A stretch of 64,000 bases of DNA from the NCBI RefSeq assembly GCF_000384965.1, contig NZ_CM001844.1, positions 170,046 to 234,045 on the forward strand, given 5' to 3'. Made by a program: the position numbers and the translations under genes. This DNA is from Bartonella bovis 91-4 (GTDB taxonomy: Bacteria > Pseudomonadota > Alphaproteobacteria > Rhizobiales > Rhizobiaceae). The notes beneath the pieces are model-generated. The model saw only the letters and a program-made list of their open reading frames with translations, made no database searches and had not been told where the DNA came from. Each line of letters opens with the position of its first letter. Positions within the stretch are counted from its first letter, which is position 1. This document shows positions 19,372-29,354 of this stretch, piece by piece.

Positions 19372-20978
19372 CAAAGATGCTTTCGGTACGTAATTTGTCT
19401 GTTGCATTTTGCCAAGCGGAAGAGAAGAAATACGTTGTTGACCAAATTTCTTTTGATATCGGAAAGGGAGAGATAGTTGCTTTGGTAGGGGAGTCTGGTT
19501 CTGGGAAATCGGTAACAGCACTTTCTATTTTGCAACTTTTACCTTTTGTGAAAACACTTTATCAATCAGGCGAAATTCTTTTTAATAATCAAGATCTAAT
19601 GAAGCAAAAAGAAGAAGATTTGCGTAAAGTTCGTGGCAAAGATATTGCTATGATTTTTCAGGAACCAATGATCTCTCTTAATCCTTTGCACACTGTGGAG
19701 CACCAAATAGGTGAAGTTCTTAGAATACATTCAAATATATCTGGTGAATTATTACGCACACGTATTGTTGATTTGCTGACTCAAATGGGAATCTCTGAGC
19801 CAGAAAAACGTTTAGGCTCCTTCCCACATCAATTATCGGGTGGTCAACGGCAACGCGTGATGATTGCAATGGCACTTGCAAATAACCCACAATTATTGAT
19901 TGCCGATGAACCAACAACTGCACTTGATGTGACAGTTCAAGCACAAATTCTCACACTGTTAGTACAGCTTAAAAAAAGCTGCAATATGTCAATGCTTTTA
20001 ATTACCCATGATTTGGCTATTGTGCGTCGCGTTGCAGAGCGTGTTTACGTTATGAAAGAGGGAAAAATTGTTGAAAGTGGTAACACGAACGAAATTTTTA
20101 ACAATCCCCAACATTCCTATACAAAGAAATTATTAGCGGCAGAGTTTCAAGGTTATCCTCTACTGGCTAATGATAATGCGCCTGTTTTGATGCAAGGTCA
20201 GAAAATACGTGTTTGGTTTCCAATTAAAAAAGGTTTATTACGGCGAACAGTTGGTTATGTAAAAGCTGTTCAAGATGTTGATATTACAGTTCGTGCCGGT
20301 CAAACACTTGGTGTAGTTGGTGAATCAGGTTCAGGAAAAACAACATTGGGCCTTGCACTAACACGAATGATTTCTTCTAAAGGTCAGATTTACTTTGATG
20401 ATGTTGATATTAGCAATTTTACTTTCAATCAGATGCGTTCTTTGCGCCACCATATTCAAATTGTTTTTCAAGATCCTTTTGGTTCGCTTTCACCACGTAT
20501 GTCTGTGAGTGAGATTATCACTGAAGGATTATCAATTCACGAACCGTATCTTTCTGATTCTGAACGCAATGATCGTGTGCTTGAAGCTTTACATGAGGTT
20601 GATCTTGATCCTGCTGTGCGTCATTGTTACCCTCATGAATTTTCCGGTGGACAAAGACAGCGGATTTCTTTCGCACGCGCAATTATTCTTAGGCCTCGTT
20701 TTATTATGCTTGATGAACCAACATCTGCTCTTGATATGAGTACGCAAGCACAGATTGTTGATCTTTTGCGCCGTTTACAACAAAAATATCATTTAGGTTA
20801 TTTATTCATTAGTCATGATTTGAAAGTTGTTAAAGCGCTTGCTCATGAAGTACTCGTAATGCATAAAGGAAAAGTAGTTGAATATGATTCAGCTGATCGT
20901 ATTTTTTCGTGTCCCCAAGATTCTTATACGCAAACCTTAATGGCCGCAGCATTCGCATTAGAATCTGGTCGTTTATAA
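19368..20978 (+). CDS. yejF: Peptide ABC transporter ATP-binding protein YejF
   Basis: This 536-residue protein carries two fused ATPase domains that power the YejBE permease. Domain 1 (about 5-255) has Walker A GESGSGKSVTA, signature LSGGQRQRV and Walker B LLIADEPTTALD. Domain 2 (about 285-530) has GESGSGKTTLG, FSGGQRQRISFAR and FIMLDEPTSALD. Related systems import peptides and microcin C and, in Brucella, protect against antimicrobial peptides. Its last 55 bases overlap the convergent MoeB/ThiF-like gene. Confidence 0.94.
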   Translation: MTKMLSVRNLSVAFCQAEEKKYVVDQISFDIGKGEIVALVGESGSGKSVTALSILQLLPFVKTLYQSGEILFNNQDLMKQKEEDLRKVRGKDIAMIFQEPMISLNPLHTVEHQIGEVLRIHSNISGELLRTRIVDLLTQMGISEPEKRLGSFPHQLSGGQRQRVMIAMALANNPQLLIADEPTTALDVTVQAQILTLLVQLKKSCNMSMLLITHDLAIVRRVAERVYVMKEGKIVESGNTNEIFNNPQHSYTKKLLAAEFQGYPLLANDNAPVLMQGQKIRVWFPIKKGLLRRTVGYVKAVQDVDITVRAGQTLGVVGESGSGKTTLGLALTRMISSKGQIYFDDVDISNFTFNQMRSLRHHIQIVFQDPFGSLSPRMSVSEIITEGLSIHEPYLSDSERNDRVLEALHEVDLDPAVRHCYPHEFSGGQRQRISFARAIILRPRFIMLDEPTSALDMSTQAQIVDLLRRLQQKYHLGYLFISHDLKVVKALAHEVLVMHKGKVVEYDSADRIFSCPQDSYTQTLMAAAFALESGRL

Positions 20979-21712
20979 ACAATCACATCAAATTGCGCTG
21001 ACAATCCATTATAGAGAAGGATTTTTCCAACTAAAGGTTCACCGATATTTGTGATTAGTTTGATAGCTTCCATTGCTTGTAATGTACCGATAACTCCAGG
21101 CAAAGCACTAATAATTCCTACTTCAGAACATGTAGGTATGACGTCAGTTGCAGGTGGATTAGGAAACAAATCGCGATAGTGGGGATTATTATTTTTATAA
21201 GGCATTAATACTGTCAGTGAGCCATTAAATCGGTTTATAGCGCCACTTATTAAAGGTTTAGCACATTGAGCAGCGTGGTCAGAAAGTAGATAACGTGTTG
21301 CAAAATTATCGCTCCCATCGATAATAACATGATAAGCGTTGAGAAGTTTATCCACATTACTTTCATCTAAACGTAGGCTATGTTTTTCAACTATAACATG
21401 AGGGTTTATAGCTTTTATAGTGGCTTCAGCACTAACAGTTTTGTATTGATTAATTGTATTTGTGTTATGAATAACTTGGCGTTGTAAATTAGAAAGTGAA
21501 ACAATATCATTATCAACAATTCCAAGTGTTCCAACACCTGCTGCAGCAAGATAAGTAAGAACAGGAGAACCAAGACCGCCTGCACCTATAACAAGAACAC
21601 GGGCCATTTTAAGCTTTTGCTGTCCCGCACCGCCAATTTCGGGTAAAACAATATGACGTGCATAACGCTCAATTTCTTCTTTGCTTAATTTTTTGTCACC
21701 TTCTTGTGTCAT
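20924..21712 (-). CDS. MoeB/ThiF family adenylyltransferase (HesA/MoeB/ThiF)
   Basis: This E1-like enzyme adenylates the C-terminus of a ubiquitin-like sulfur carrier (MoaD or ThiS). From the chosen ATG it has 262 residues. The frame is open 17 codons further to 21763, but that ATG lacks a ribosome binding site and MTQEGDKKLSKEEIERYARHI is a typical family start. Visible features are the nucleotide-binding GAGGLGSPVLTYLAAAGVGTLGIVDND (about 45-71), the SNLQRQ arginine-finger region and DGSDNFATRYL. The usual zinc-binding CxxC pairs are not obvious. No rhodanese domain follows. MoeB and ThiF cannot be separated here. The 3' end overlaps yejF by 55 bases. Confidence 0.85.
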   Translation of the reverse strand: MTQEGDKKLSKEEIERYARHIVLPEIGGAGQQKLKMARVLVIGAGGLGSPVLTYLAAAGVGTLGIVDNDIVSLSNLQRQVIHNTNTINQYKTVSAEATIKAINPHVIVEKHSLRLDESNVDKLLNAYHVIIDGSDNFATRYLLSDHAAQCAKPLISGAINRFNGSLTVLMPYKNNNPHYRDLFPNPPATDVIPTCSEVGIISALPGVIGTLQAMEAIKLITNIGEPLVGKILLYNGLSAQFDVIVYKRPDSNANAAAIKVCV

Positions 21713-21799
21713 AGATTTTCTCTTGTCATAGTTTTTTATTGATTTAATAAATTTATGGCTCATTAACCAGTCTGTTTTTAGTGATAGGAGGTTTTATTT

Positions 21800-22738
21800 A
21801 TGAAAATTGCTATTCAGATGGATCATATTTCAACGCTTCAGATTCAAGGAGATACTACATTTGCACTTGCTTTAGCAGCGCAAGAACGTGGACATTCTCT
21901 TTTTCATTATACTCCGGATTGTTTGTCTATGCGTGGGGATTGCGTGATTGCACGATTAGAGCCATTGATTGTACGTGATGAAGAGGAGAGTCATTATAGA
22001 CTGGGAGAATTTGTGTACACGCCGTTGATGGATATGGATGTAGTTCTTTTACGTCAAGATCCACCTTTTGATATGCATTATATCACCACAACTTATTTAT
22101 TAGAGCGCATTCATCCTAAAACGCTTGTTGTAAATGATCCAACATGGGTACGTAATAGTCCAGAGAAGATTTTTGTTACTGAATTTTCTGATTTGATGCC
22201 AGAAACATTAATTACAAAAGATATTGAAGAGATAAAAGCATTTAGGAATAAGGTTGGTGACATTATTATTAAACCACTCTATGGCAGTGGGGGTGCGGGT
22301 GTTTTTCATTTGAAACAAGATGATCGCAATCTAACATCACTTGTGGAAATGTTTGAACACAGTTATCGTGAACCTTTTATTGTTCAGCGTTATTTGGATG
22401 TTGTTCGAAAAGGGGATAAGCGGGTTATTTTGCTTGATGGTACACCTGTGGGGGCGATTAATCGGATTCCAGCAGAAATGGATGTTCGTTCCAATATGCA
22501 TGTTGGAGGTCGAGCAGAAAGTATTGATTTAACTGAACGTGATTATGAGATTTGTGCGCGCATTGGTTCTACTTTGCAAAAACGAGGTTTTCTTCTTGTG
22601 GGAATTGATATAATTGGGGACTATATAACAGAAATCAATGTTACATCTCCCACTGGAATTCGGGAAATTAAACGCTTTGGCGGTGCGGATATCGCCTCTC
22701 TTTTTTGGGATATTATTGAACGTAAGCGTTCAAATTAA
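21800..22738 (+). CDS. gshB: Glutathione synthetase
   Basis: GshB joins gamma-glutamylcysteine and glycine to make glutathione in the cytosol, the second step of the pathway. The 312-residue protein has the prokaryotic N-domain ([11 protein letters not shown] start, then [22 protein letters not shown]) and an ATP-grasp domain. Visible ATP-grasp blocks are [16 protein letters not shown] (about 154-169), [21 protein letters not shown], and the metal-binding [13 protein letters not shown]. It is preceded by a good AGGAGG site (21787-21792). A weak hairpin (GCAG...CTGC) lies just after the stop, before pstS. Confidence 0.95.
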   Translation: MKIAIQMDHISTLQIQGDTTFALALAAQERGHSLFHYTPDCLSMRGDCVIARLEPLIVRDEEESHYRLGEFVYTPLMDMDVVLLRQDPPFDMHYITTTYLLERIHPKTLVVNDPTWVRNSPEKIFVTEFSDLMPETLITKDIEEIKAFRNKVGDIIIKPLYGSGGAGVFHLKQDDRNLTSLVEMFEHSYREPFIVQRYLDVVRKGDKRVILLDGTPVGAINRIPAEMDVRSNMHVGGRAESIDLTERDYEICARIGSTLQKRGFLLVGIDIIGDYITEINVTSPTGIREIKRFGGADIASLFWDIIERKRSN

Positions 22739-22815
22739 TTTATCTAAGCAGATTACTCAATTATTTTGTGAGTCTGCAAATGTAAACTAGAATTCAAACT
22801 TTAGGGAGTGTATGG

Positions 22816-23862
22816 ATGAATAAATTGTTATCAGTTGGAGTGGGGCTGATGTTTGTTACTGCGTTGCTGATTGATATTGGCAATGCTCGTGATCAAATTA
22901 AAATTGCGGGTTCATCGACAGTTTTACCTTATGAAAAGATCGTTTCTGAAGTATTTGGAGAAATTTACCCTAATTTTAAAATTCCTGTTATCGAATCTGG
23001 TGGTTCAGGTGCTGGTATTAAAGAGTTTTGCCGTGGTATTGGAAATAAGACGATTGATATCGTTAATACTTCGCGGCCAATGAAATCAAGTGAATTGCAA
23101 TCTTGTTTTGATGCTGGTGTAAAGGATGTTGAGGAAATGCGCATTGGGTATGATGGCATTGTTTTTGCAACAAATATCAATGGACCTGACTGGGAATTAC
23201 ACTCCGTAGATGTATATAGGGCACTAGCTGCTCAAGTTGTGATTGATGGGAGATTACAGTTAAATAAAGTTACGAAGTGGAATACAATCAATAGTGCTCT
23301 TCCTGATTGGGAAATTACAGTTTATATTCCTGGTGAAAAACATGGAACACGTGAAGTTTTTGAGGAAAAATTATTAGTCGCAGGCTGTAAGGCTAGTGGA
23401 GCAGTTGAGGCAATGGAAGCTTTGGGAATGAATGAGAAGGAGATTAATGCTGCTTGTATTGCTGTACGTAAGGATGGGAGGGCCATTGATATTGATGGCG
23501 ATTATTCTGAAACATTTGCTCATCTTATGTCTAATAAAACAGGTATTGGTGTTTTGAGTTTGTCGTTTTATGAAAATAATGCTGACAAACTTAAGGTTGC
23601 ATACGTTAATGGTGTTGCTCCAAATAGTGAAACAGTTTCTAGTGGCGAATATTCACTTTCGCGTCCACTTTTCTTCTATGTTAAAAAAGCACATTTCGGT
23701 ATTGTTCCAGGCTTATGGGAATATGTTGATTTTTTTCTTTCCGATCAAATGATTGGTCCAGATGGCCCATTAACCGATTATGGTTTGGTTGCTGCTTCTG
23801 AAGAAGAACGGCAAGTACAGCGTGCTTCTTTTTATGCTGGTACAGTGATGACTTTAAAATAA
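22816..23862 (+). CDS. pstS: Periplasmic phosphate-binding protein PstS
   Basis: This is the substrate-binding subunit of the high-affinity phosphate ABC importer. The 348-residue precursor has a signal peptide (hydrophobic about 5-22, likely cleavage after NA or NAR). The mature start IKIAGSSTVLPYEK carries the phosphate-binding GSST-type motif. SGGSGAGIKEFCRGIGNKTIDIVNTSR and GEKHGTREVFEEKL are also family blocks. It is the first gene of the pstSCAB-phoU operon; no clear Pho box could be identified upstream. Confidence 0.92.
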   Translation: MNKLLSVGVGLMFVTALLIDIGNARDQIKIAGSSTVLPYEKIVSEVFGEIYPNFKIPVIESGGSGAGIKEFCRGIGNKTIDIVNTSRPMKSSELQSCFDAGVKDVEEMRIGYDGIVFATNINGPDWELHSVDVYRALAAQVVIDGRLQLNKVTKWNTINSALPDWEITVYIPGEKHGTREVFEEKLLVAGCKASGAVEAMEALGMNEKEINAACIAVRKDGRAIDIDGDYSETFAHLMSNKTGIGVLSLSFYENNADKLKVAYVNGVAPNSETVSSGEYSLSRPLFFYVKKAHFGIVPGLWEYVDFFLSDQMIGPDGPLTDYGLVAASEEERQVQRASFYAGTVMTLK

Positions 23863-23924
23863 TTTTCTAAAATGATGATATAGGATTCTTCAGTGCTGCT
23901 TTTTTGTAAAAATTGAAAGACAAT

Positions 23925-25385
23925 ATGCTCGTTTCTTTTGTTATTTTTCTGCTATTGGTTTTTGGTTGTATTGGCTTTTGCATTTCTTATATGCGAGCTC
24001 GTTTTCTTGAATTTATGGGATTCAAGATGCACTCTCGTGCTTATTATTATGGTTGGTGGACGTTGTTAATGACTGTTGTCCCAGCTTTTATTTTTTTAGT
24101 TTTTTGGAATGTTGGGAGTACAGTTTATTTGGAATATAATGCTTCGCAGGCAGTTAAGATATCTGTAGTGCGTGCGATAGAAATAGAAAATTATGACCTT
24201 ATTTTAGAAATAATTCGTGATTTGGTTAAAATTATTCATCATTTTGAGGGGGATTTGATGACAATTTCTTACGCGAATGTACAGGAGCAATTGTCGAAAA
24301 AAGGATTTGTTTTGCCTATGGAGGTACCAGATTATGTGTTTAAGATAACACAATCGTGGTATTTTTCTTCTAAAAAACTGCAATTTATTGGTTATAGTTT
24401 ATGTTTTATAATTACGCTTTGTGGTTTTGTTTTTGGGATTATACATGTTTCTCCACAACAGCGTGCACGCAATAAGGTTGAGCGTTTCATTATTATTGGG
24501 CTAGTTTGTGCATCTGCGATTACAGTTGTAACAACGATTGGCATTGTAATATCTATGTTATTCCAGACGCTGAGTTTTTTTCAATCCGTGCCATTTTTAA
24601 ACTTTTTTGGGGGAACAGTTTGGGATCCTCGTTTTTCAGGCAGTGGTTCGGGGGGTGAGATAGGGCAATTTGGTTTTATACCACTATTGGCTGGCACACT
24701 TTATATTGCGTTTGTGGCAATGCTTTTTGCTGTTCCTATTGGGTTGTTTGCTGCTCTTTATATGGCCGAATATGCTTCGAGCCGATTGCGATCAATTGTA
24801 AAACCATTATTGGAGGTTCTTGCTGGTATTCCCACTATTGTTTATGGTTTTTTTGCTTTAATGGTTGTTGGGCCTTTTTTGCGCGATCTTTCTATTTCTC
24901 TTTCTGGTGGAGCCGGTTTTATTATGGCTCATAGCGTTTTGACGGCTGGTTTAGTGATGGGAATTATGTTGATTCCTTTTGTTTCATCCTTGTCAGATGA
25001 TATTATTACTGCTGTTCCTCGTTCTTTGCGCGAAGGTTCTTACGGTTTGGGAGCAACACAATCTGAGACCATTAAAAAAGTCATTGTACCAGCTGCACTT
25101 CCTGGGATTGTGGGAGCACTTGTATTAACAGCATCTCGGGCAATAGGGGAAACAATGATTGTTGTGTTGGCAGCAGGCGTCGCAACCAATTTGACTCTTA
25201 ATCCATTTGAGGCAATGACTACGATGACAGTTAAAATTGTTAATCAATTAACAGGTGACTTTGAGTTTAACTCACCACAAACTCTTGTAGCTTTTGCTTT
25301 AGGCATGACACTTTTTATTTTGACTCTTTTGATGAATATTTTTGCTCTTTATATAGTGCGTAAATATCGGGAGCAATATGAATGA
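23925..25385 (+). CDS. pstC: Phosphate ABC transporter permease PstC
   Basis: PstC is one of the two inner-membrane subunits of the phosphate importer. From the ATG at 23925 it has 486 residues; a TTG four codons upstream (23913) is an alternative start. It belongs to the long alphaproteobacterial form, with an extra N-terminal membrane region (about 1-200) before the BPD-transport domain (about 245-480). The conserved GGTVWDPRFSGSG, LLEVLAGIPTIVYGFFAL and SLREGSYGLGATQSETIKKVIVPAALPGI segments are visible. The stop overlaps the pstA start by four bases. Confidence 0.92.
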   Translation: MLVSFVIFLLLVFGCIGFCISYMRARFLEFMGFKMHSRAYYYGWWTLLMTVVPAFIFLVFWNVGSTVYLEYNASQAVKISVVRAIEIENYDLILEIIRDLVKIIHHFEGDLMTISYANVQEQLSKKGFVLPMEVPDYVFKITQSWYFSSKKLQFIGYSLCFIITLCGFVFGIIHVSPQQRARNKVERFIIIGLVCASAITVVTTIGIVISMLFQTLSFFQSVPFLNFFGGTVWDPRFSGSGSGGEIGQFGFIPLLAGTLYIAFVAMLFAVPIGLFAALYMAEYASSRLRSIVKPLLEVLAGIPTIVYGFFALMVVGPFLRDLSISLSGGAGFIMAHSVLTAGLVMGIMLIPFVSSLSDDIITAVPRSLREGSYGLGATQSETIKKVIVPAALPGIVGALVLTASRAIGETMIVVLAAGVATNLTLNPFEAMTTMTVKIVNQLTGDFEFNSPQTLVAFALGMTLFILTLLMNIFALYIVRKYREQYE

Positions 25386-26674
25386 ATAGAGATTTTGTCT
25401 CGTATCGTCGTAATATTGGTCTGAGGCGTCGCTATTGGTCTGAACGCTGTTTTCGTGCTTGCGGCCTTGTTGCTATTTTTATTAGTTTATTTTTTTTAGT
25501 TATTCTTTTATGGTCTATTGTCAGTCAAGGTTATACAGCTTTTTTTCATAGTGAAATGACATTATCAATTTATTTGGATGAAAAAGTGATTGATCCGAGT
25601 GGTCAACGTGAAACCAATCCAAAGGTATTAATAACCGCAAATTATCCACTTCTTGTACGTAATGCTTTGGCTACAAAACTTGAAGTAGATTACAATGATC
25701 GGGCATCTATGCGTGATATTAATCGTATGTTTTCGAGTAATGTTCGCGTGCAGTTACGTGATATGGTAGTAAAAAATCCAAACTTGATTGGTACAACGCA
25801 AAAAATTAAAATTTTAGCAGCAGCAGATGTTGATTTAGTTTGTAAAGGACAGATTAATTTGCAAGTAGCAGAGGAAAAGCGCAAAATTTCTGATCGACAG
25901 GTAGAATGGATTAGACGCTTAACTGATGACAATACGCTTTATAAAGCGTTCAATCATGGTTTTTTTACATTTGGTGCTTCAAGTCGTCCGGAAACTTCAG
26001 GGTTAGGCGTTGCAATAATTGGCTCTTTTTATATGATGTTTATTGTTTTAGCTGTTGCGTTGCCTATAGGGGTAGCAACGGCCCTTTATCTTGAAGAATA
26101 TGCATGCAAAAATACGTTTACAGATTTTATAGAGATTAATATTAATAACCTTGCTGCTATTCCTTCTATTATTTTTGGTCTTTTAGGGCTTTCTGTTTTT
26201 ATTAATTTTTTAGGAATGCCACGTTCTGCGTCTTTTGTTGGTGGGCTTGTTTTAACTCTTATGACATTACCAACAATTATTATAGCCACACGCTCTGCTT
26301 TGCGAGCTGTTCCGCTGTCTATTCGTACAGCAGCTTTAGGGTTAGGTGCATCAAAGACGCAAATGGTTTTTCATCATGTTGTTCCTTTAGCAGTGCCCGG
26401 TATTTTGACTGGCACGATTATTGGTTTAGCGCAAGCGCTGGGTGAGACTGCTCCTTTACTTTTGATTGGAATGGTTGCTTTTGTTGCAGATATTCCCACT
26501 ACACCAATGGATCCAGCAACTGCTTTGCCTGTGCAAATTTTTATGTGGGCGGGTGAAGCAGAACGTGCTTTTGTTGAAAAAACGTCGGGTGCTATTATTG
26601 TATTGATGGTTTTTCTTGCTGTCATGAATATTTCAGCTGTTCTTTTGCGTCGACGATTTGAACGACGTTTATAA
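25382..26674 (+). CDS. pstA: Phosphate ABC transporter permease PstA
   Basis: This is the second permease subunit of the phosphate importer, 430 residues. It carries the alphaproteobacterial extended N-terminus, including a DUF3333-like periplasmic domain between the first span (about 28-50) and the permease core (about 205-425). Core signatures are INNLAAIPSIIFGLLGLSVF, ALRAVPLSIRTAALGLGASK (the ABC coupling loop) and ALGETAPLLLIGM. It starts inside the pstC stop (ATGA), so the two are coupled. Confidence 0.92.
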   Translation: MNRDFVSYRRNIGLRRRYWSERCFRACGLVAIFISLFFLVILLWSIVSQGYTAFFHSEMTLSIYLDEKVIDPSGQRETNPKVLITANYPLLVRNALATKLEVDYNDRASMRDINRMFSSNVRVQLRDMVVKNPNLIGTTQKIKILAAADVDLVCKGQINLQVAEEKRKISDRQVEWIRRLTDDNTLYKAFNHGFFTFGASSRPETSGLGVAIIGSFYMMFIVLAVALPIGVATALYLEEYACKNTFTDFIEININNLAAIPSIIFGLLGLSVFINFLGMPRSASFVGGLVLTLMTLPTIIIATRSALRAVPLSIRTAALGLGASKTQMVFHHVVPLAVPGILTGTIIGLAQALGETAPLLLIGMVAFVADIPTTPMDPATALPVQIFMWAGEAERAFVEKTSGAIIVLMVFLAVMNISAVLLRRRFERRL

Positions 26675-26686
26675 CTTCAGTAAAGT

Positions 26687-27475
26687 ATGCGCATCCAAGA
26701 TAAGGTTAGGTTTACAATGAAGGTCAAAATGCGTGGTCAAGATGTTAAGGTTTTTTATGGAGATAAGGAAGCACTCCATGGCATTACTCTTGATATCCCT
26801 GAGCATCAAGTTACAGCGTTAATTGGTCCTTCAGGTTGCGGAAAGTCAACTTTTTTACGTTGTTTTAATCGTATGAATGATACGATTGAAGGTGCTAAAG
26901 TAACAGGTTTAATTACCTTAGATGAGGAAGACATTTATGATTCGCGGATTGATGTTGTAGAATTACGAGCACGTGTGGGGATGGTTTTCCAAAAGCCTAA
27001 TCCTTTTCCAAAATCTATTTTTGATAATGTTGCTTATGGGCCACGTATTCACGGTTTAGTAAAATCACGTACTGAATTGCATGATATAGTTGAAAAAAGT
27101 TTGATGCAAGCAGGATTATTCGACGAAGTTAAAGATCGTCTTCATGGACCGGGAACAAGTTTGTCGGGAGGGCAGCAACAACGTTTGTGTATTGCACGTG
27201 CTATTGCTGTGAATCCTGAAGTTATCTTGATGGATGAACCATGTTCGGCTCTTGATCCGATTGCGACTGCACGTATTGAAGAACTGATCGATTCGTTACG
27301 ACAAGATTACACAATCGTTATTGTAACACATTCAATGCAGCAAGCTGCACGTGTTTCTCAATACACGGCTATGTTTCATTTGGGGCATTTGGTGGAAGTT
27401 GATGAAACTGAAGTGATATTTACTTCACCAAAGGAACAACGTACGCAAGATTATATTACGGGGCGTTTTGGATAA
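26687..27475 (+). CDS. pstB: Phosphate ABC transporter ATP-binding protein PstB
   Basis: This ATPase energises the PstCA channel. The 262-residue protein has Walker [20 protein letters not shown] (about 45-63), Q-loop [21 protein letters not shown] (the PstB-specific form), signature [15 protein letters not shown], Walker [14 protein letters not shown] and H-loop [12 protein letters not shown]. The first ATG is used; [10 protein letters not shown] ten codons later, with a better AAGG/TTAGG upstream, is an equally good start. Confidence 0.94.
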   Translation: MRIQDKVRFTMKVKMRGQDVKVFYGDKEALHGITLDIPEHQVTALIGPSGCGKSTFLRCFNRMNDTIEGAKVTGLITLDEEDIYDSRIDVVELRARVGMVFQKPNPFPKSIFDNVAYGPRIHGLVKSRTELHDIVEKSLMQAGLFDEVKDRLHGPGTSLSGGQQQRLCIARAIAVNPEVILMDEPCSALDPIATARIEELIDSLRQDYTIVIVTHSMQQAARVSQYTAMFHLGHLVEVDETEVIFTSPKEQRTQDYITGRFG

Positions 27476-27496
27476 GTCAATTTAGGAGTATAAAAT

Positions 27497-28219
27497 ATGT
27501 CTACGAGCCATACTGTCCGTTCTTATGATGCAGAGTTAAAGTATTTGGCAGAAAAGATTGTGGAAATGGGTGGTTACGCAGAAAGAATGATTGAGCGCTC
27601 TATAGCATCTATTGTTCATAATGATTTTCAACTTGCTACTACAGTTATTGCTGATGATTTATTTTTGGATGAAGCAGAGCGCGACATTGATGAAAAAGCG
27701 ATTACTATTATTTGTAAACGCCAACCGGTGGCTGTTGATTTGCGTGAAATTGTTGGTGCTATTCGCATTTCTTCTGATCTTGAGCGAATTGGGGATATGG
27801 CAAAAAACATTGCTAAACGTGCAGCTGCTATTTCAGAAATACGCCAACCTGAGATTTTTTATTGTAAGCTTGAAACGATTACAATTTTAGCACTCAATCA
27901 GTTAAAGGAAGTGCTGGACGCTTATACCAAACGCTTGTTAGATCGTATTGATGTGGTACGCGAGCGTGATAATGAAATTGATGCTTTGTATACTTCTCTT
28001 TTTCGTGAGCTTTTAAATTATATGACGGAGGATATACATAATGTTGCAGTTTGTACGCATTTGCTTTTTTGTGTAAAGAGTATTGAACGAATTGGTGATC
28101 ATGTCACCAATATTGCTGAAACATTACATTATATTATGACGGGTCAGCATATGTCTTTTGATCGTCCCCGTGATGATCTTACCTATACAGTTGGAGTAGG
28201 CGATAAGAAAGCAGATTAA
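27497..28219 (+). CDS. phoU: Phosphate transport system regulator PhoU
   Basis: PhoU links the Pst transporter to the PhoR/PhoB two-component system and represses the regulon when phosphate is plentiful. The 240-residue helical protein shows two PhoU repeats, each with an E/DxxxD metal motif region (ISSDLERIGDMAKNIAKRA near 94-112 and KSIERIGDHVTNIAETLHYI near 194-213). It ends the pst operon. phoB and phoR are not next to it, in contrast to many Rhizobiales, where phoR-pstSCAB-phoU-phoB is one cluster. Confidence 0.94.
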   Translation: MSTSHTVRSYDAELKYLAEKIVEMGGYAERMIERSIASIVHNDFQLATTVIADDLFLDEAERDIDEKAITIICKRQPVAVDLREIVGAIRISSDLERIGDMAKNIAKRAAAISEIRQPEIFYCKLETITILALNQLKEVLDAYTKRLLDRIDVVRERDNEIDALYTSLFRELLNYMTEDIHNVAVCTHLLFCVKSIERIGDHVTNIAETLHYIMTGQHMSFDRPRDDLTYTVGVGDKKAD

Positions 28220-28496
28220 AGTTTTGAATTGTGTTTGAAAAATATGATGTTTTATGGATGATCTAGCTTTAAATATGCAGATCGAGTAGGTACGTTGAAT
28301 GGTAAAAAATGGAAAGTTTGATTGATTTGCATAATTAAAAGAATGAGACGTGCTTTAAATTAAGATTTTCTTATTGTTTTTTCGTGTAAATGTTTTTTAG
28401 TGCCTATTATGTGTTAAGTGTTTACTGACAAGTAAATAATTAACGGTATGGTGTTATTTAACTTGCATATTTAAATTTTGAATGTTTTGAAAATAT

Positions 28497-29354
28497 ATGA
28501 ATCTACTGTATAAAATAAAAAAAAATCGATGGATTATACGTATTGTCCTTTCTATAATACCGCTAGTTACTGTGGGTTGCACATCAAATCATTTAAAAGG
28601 TAAAAAGGTACCTAATAGTCAGGTAACTAAAGTGGCGGTACCTTCATTGACGGAACGTCAGTGTCTTATGCGTGCGATGTATTTTGAATCAAATCGTTCG
28701 AGTCGTGAAGGAATGATTGCGGTTGGAACTGTCGTTATGAATCGTGTCAATTCAAGTGCTTATCCGAAGACGATTTGTGGAGTCGTTGGTCAGCCTAAAC
28801 AATTTGCCCCTGGTGTGTTAACGCGCCCTATGACGGAGCGAGCATCTGTTGCTCGTGTTAAAGAGGCTGCAGATGCTGTTTTACGCGGTGAACGTGATAA
28901 GAAAAGTAAAAACGCTATGTTTTTTCATACTGCAGGGTTATCTTTTCCCTATAAGAATATGCACTATGTTCGTGTTGCCGGAGGCAACGCTTTTTATGAG
29001 AAGCGGGCACGAGATGGATCGCTTCAGGTTCCTGTTAATGATCGTCTTTATGATGTTGCTTTTGCTTTTGCCCAAGATCGAGGTGATGTATCAAATTTCA
29101 TAGATATGGGCTTAAAAAACAGAGGAACAAAGGCAGAAGAGATACAAATAGCATCTACTTCAATAGAAGTTGCGCAAGCGAATCCTATATCTTTTGTTGT
29201 TACACAACCTAACACAATCCCTATTCCTACACCTGCACCTAATCGTATTGCTAAGATACAAGAAACTATACCAGTTATAGCGTATACCACGCTGTCATTG
29301 GATAAGTTAAATACAGTTGTTGCAATGTTAGAAAAACAACACAAAGCCCGGTAA
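28497..29354 (+). CDS. SleB-like cell-wall hydrolase, lipoprotein
   Basis: This is a probable peptidoglycan hydrolase of the SleB/Hydrolase_2 family, 285 residues. A lipoprotein signal (hydrophobic about 12-26, lipobox VTVGC with Cys28) suggests anchoring by lipidation, possibly in the outer membrane. The catalytic domain (about 53-185) contains TERQCLMRAMYFESNRSSREGMIAVGTVVMNRV with the conserved Glu, then YPKTICGVVGQPKQFAPG and the AMFFHTAG block. The C-terminal third is Pro/Thr-rich, low in conservation and probably a linker. Its role in cell division or envelope remodelling is inferred. Confidence 0.85.
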   Translation: MNLLYKIKKNRWIIRIVLSIIPLVTVGCTSNHLKGKKVPNSQVTKVAVPSLTERQCLMRAMYFESNRSSREGMIAVGTVVMNRVNSSAYPKTICGVVGQPKQFAPGVLTRPMTERASVARVKEAADAVLRGERDKKSKNAMFFHTAGLSFPYKNMHYVRVAGGNAFYEKRARDGSLQVPVNDRLYDVAFAFAQDRGDVSNFIDMGLKNRGTKAEEIQIASTSIEVAQANPISFVVTQPNTIPIPTPAPNRIAKIQETIPVIAYTTLSLDKLNTVVAMLEKQHKAR

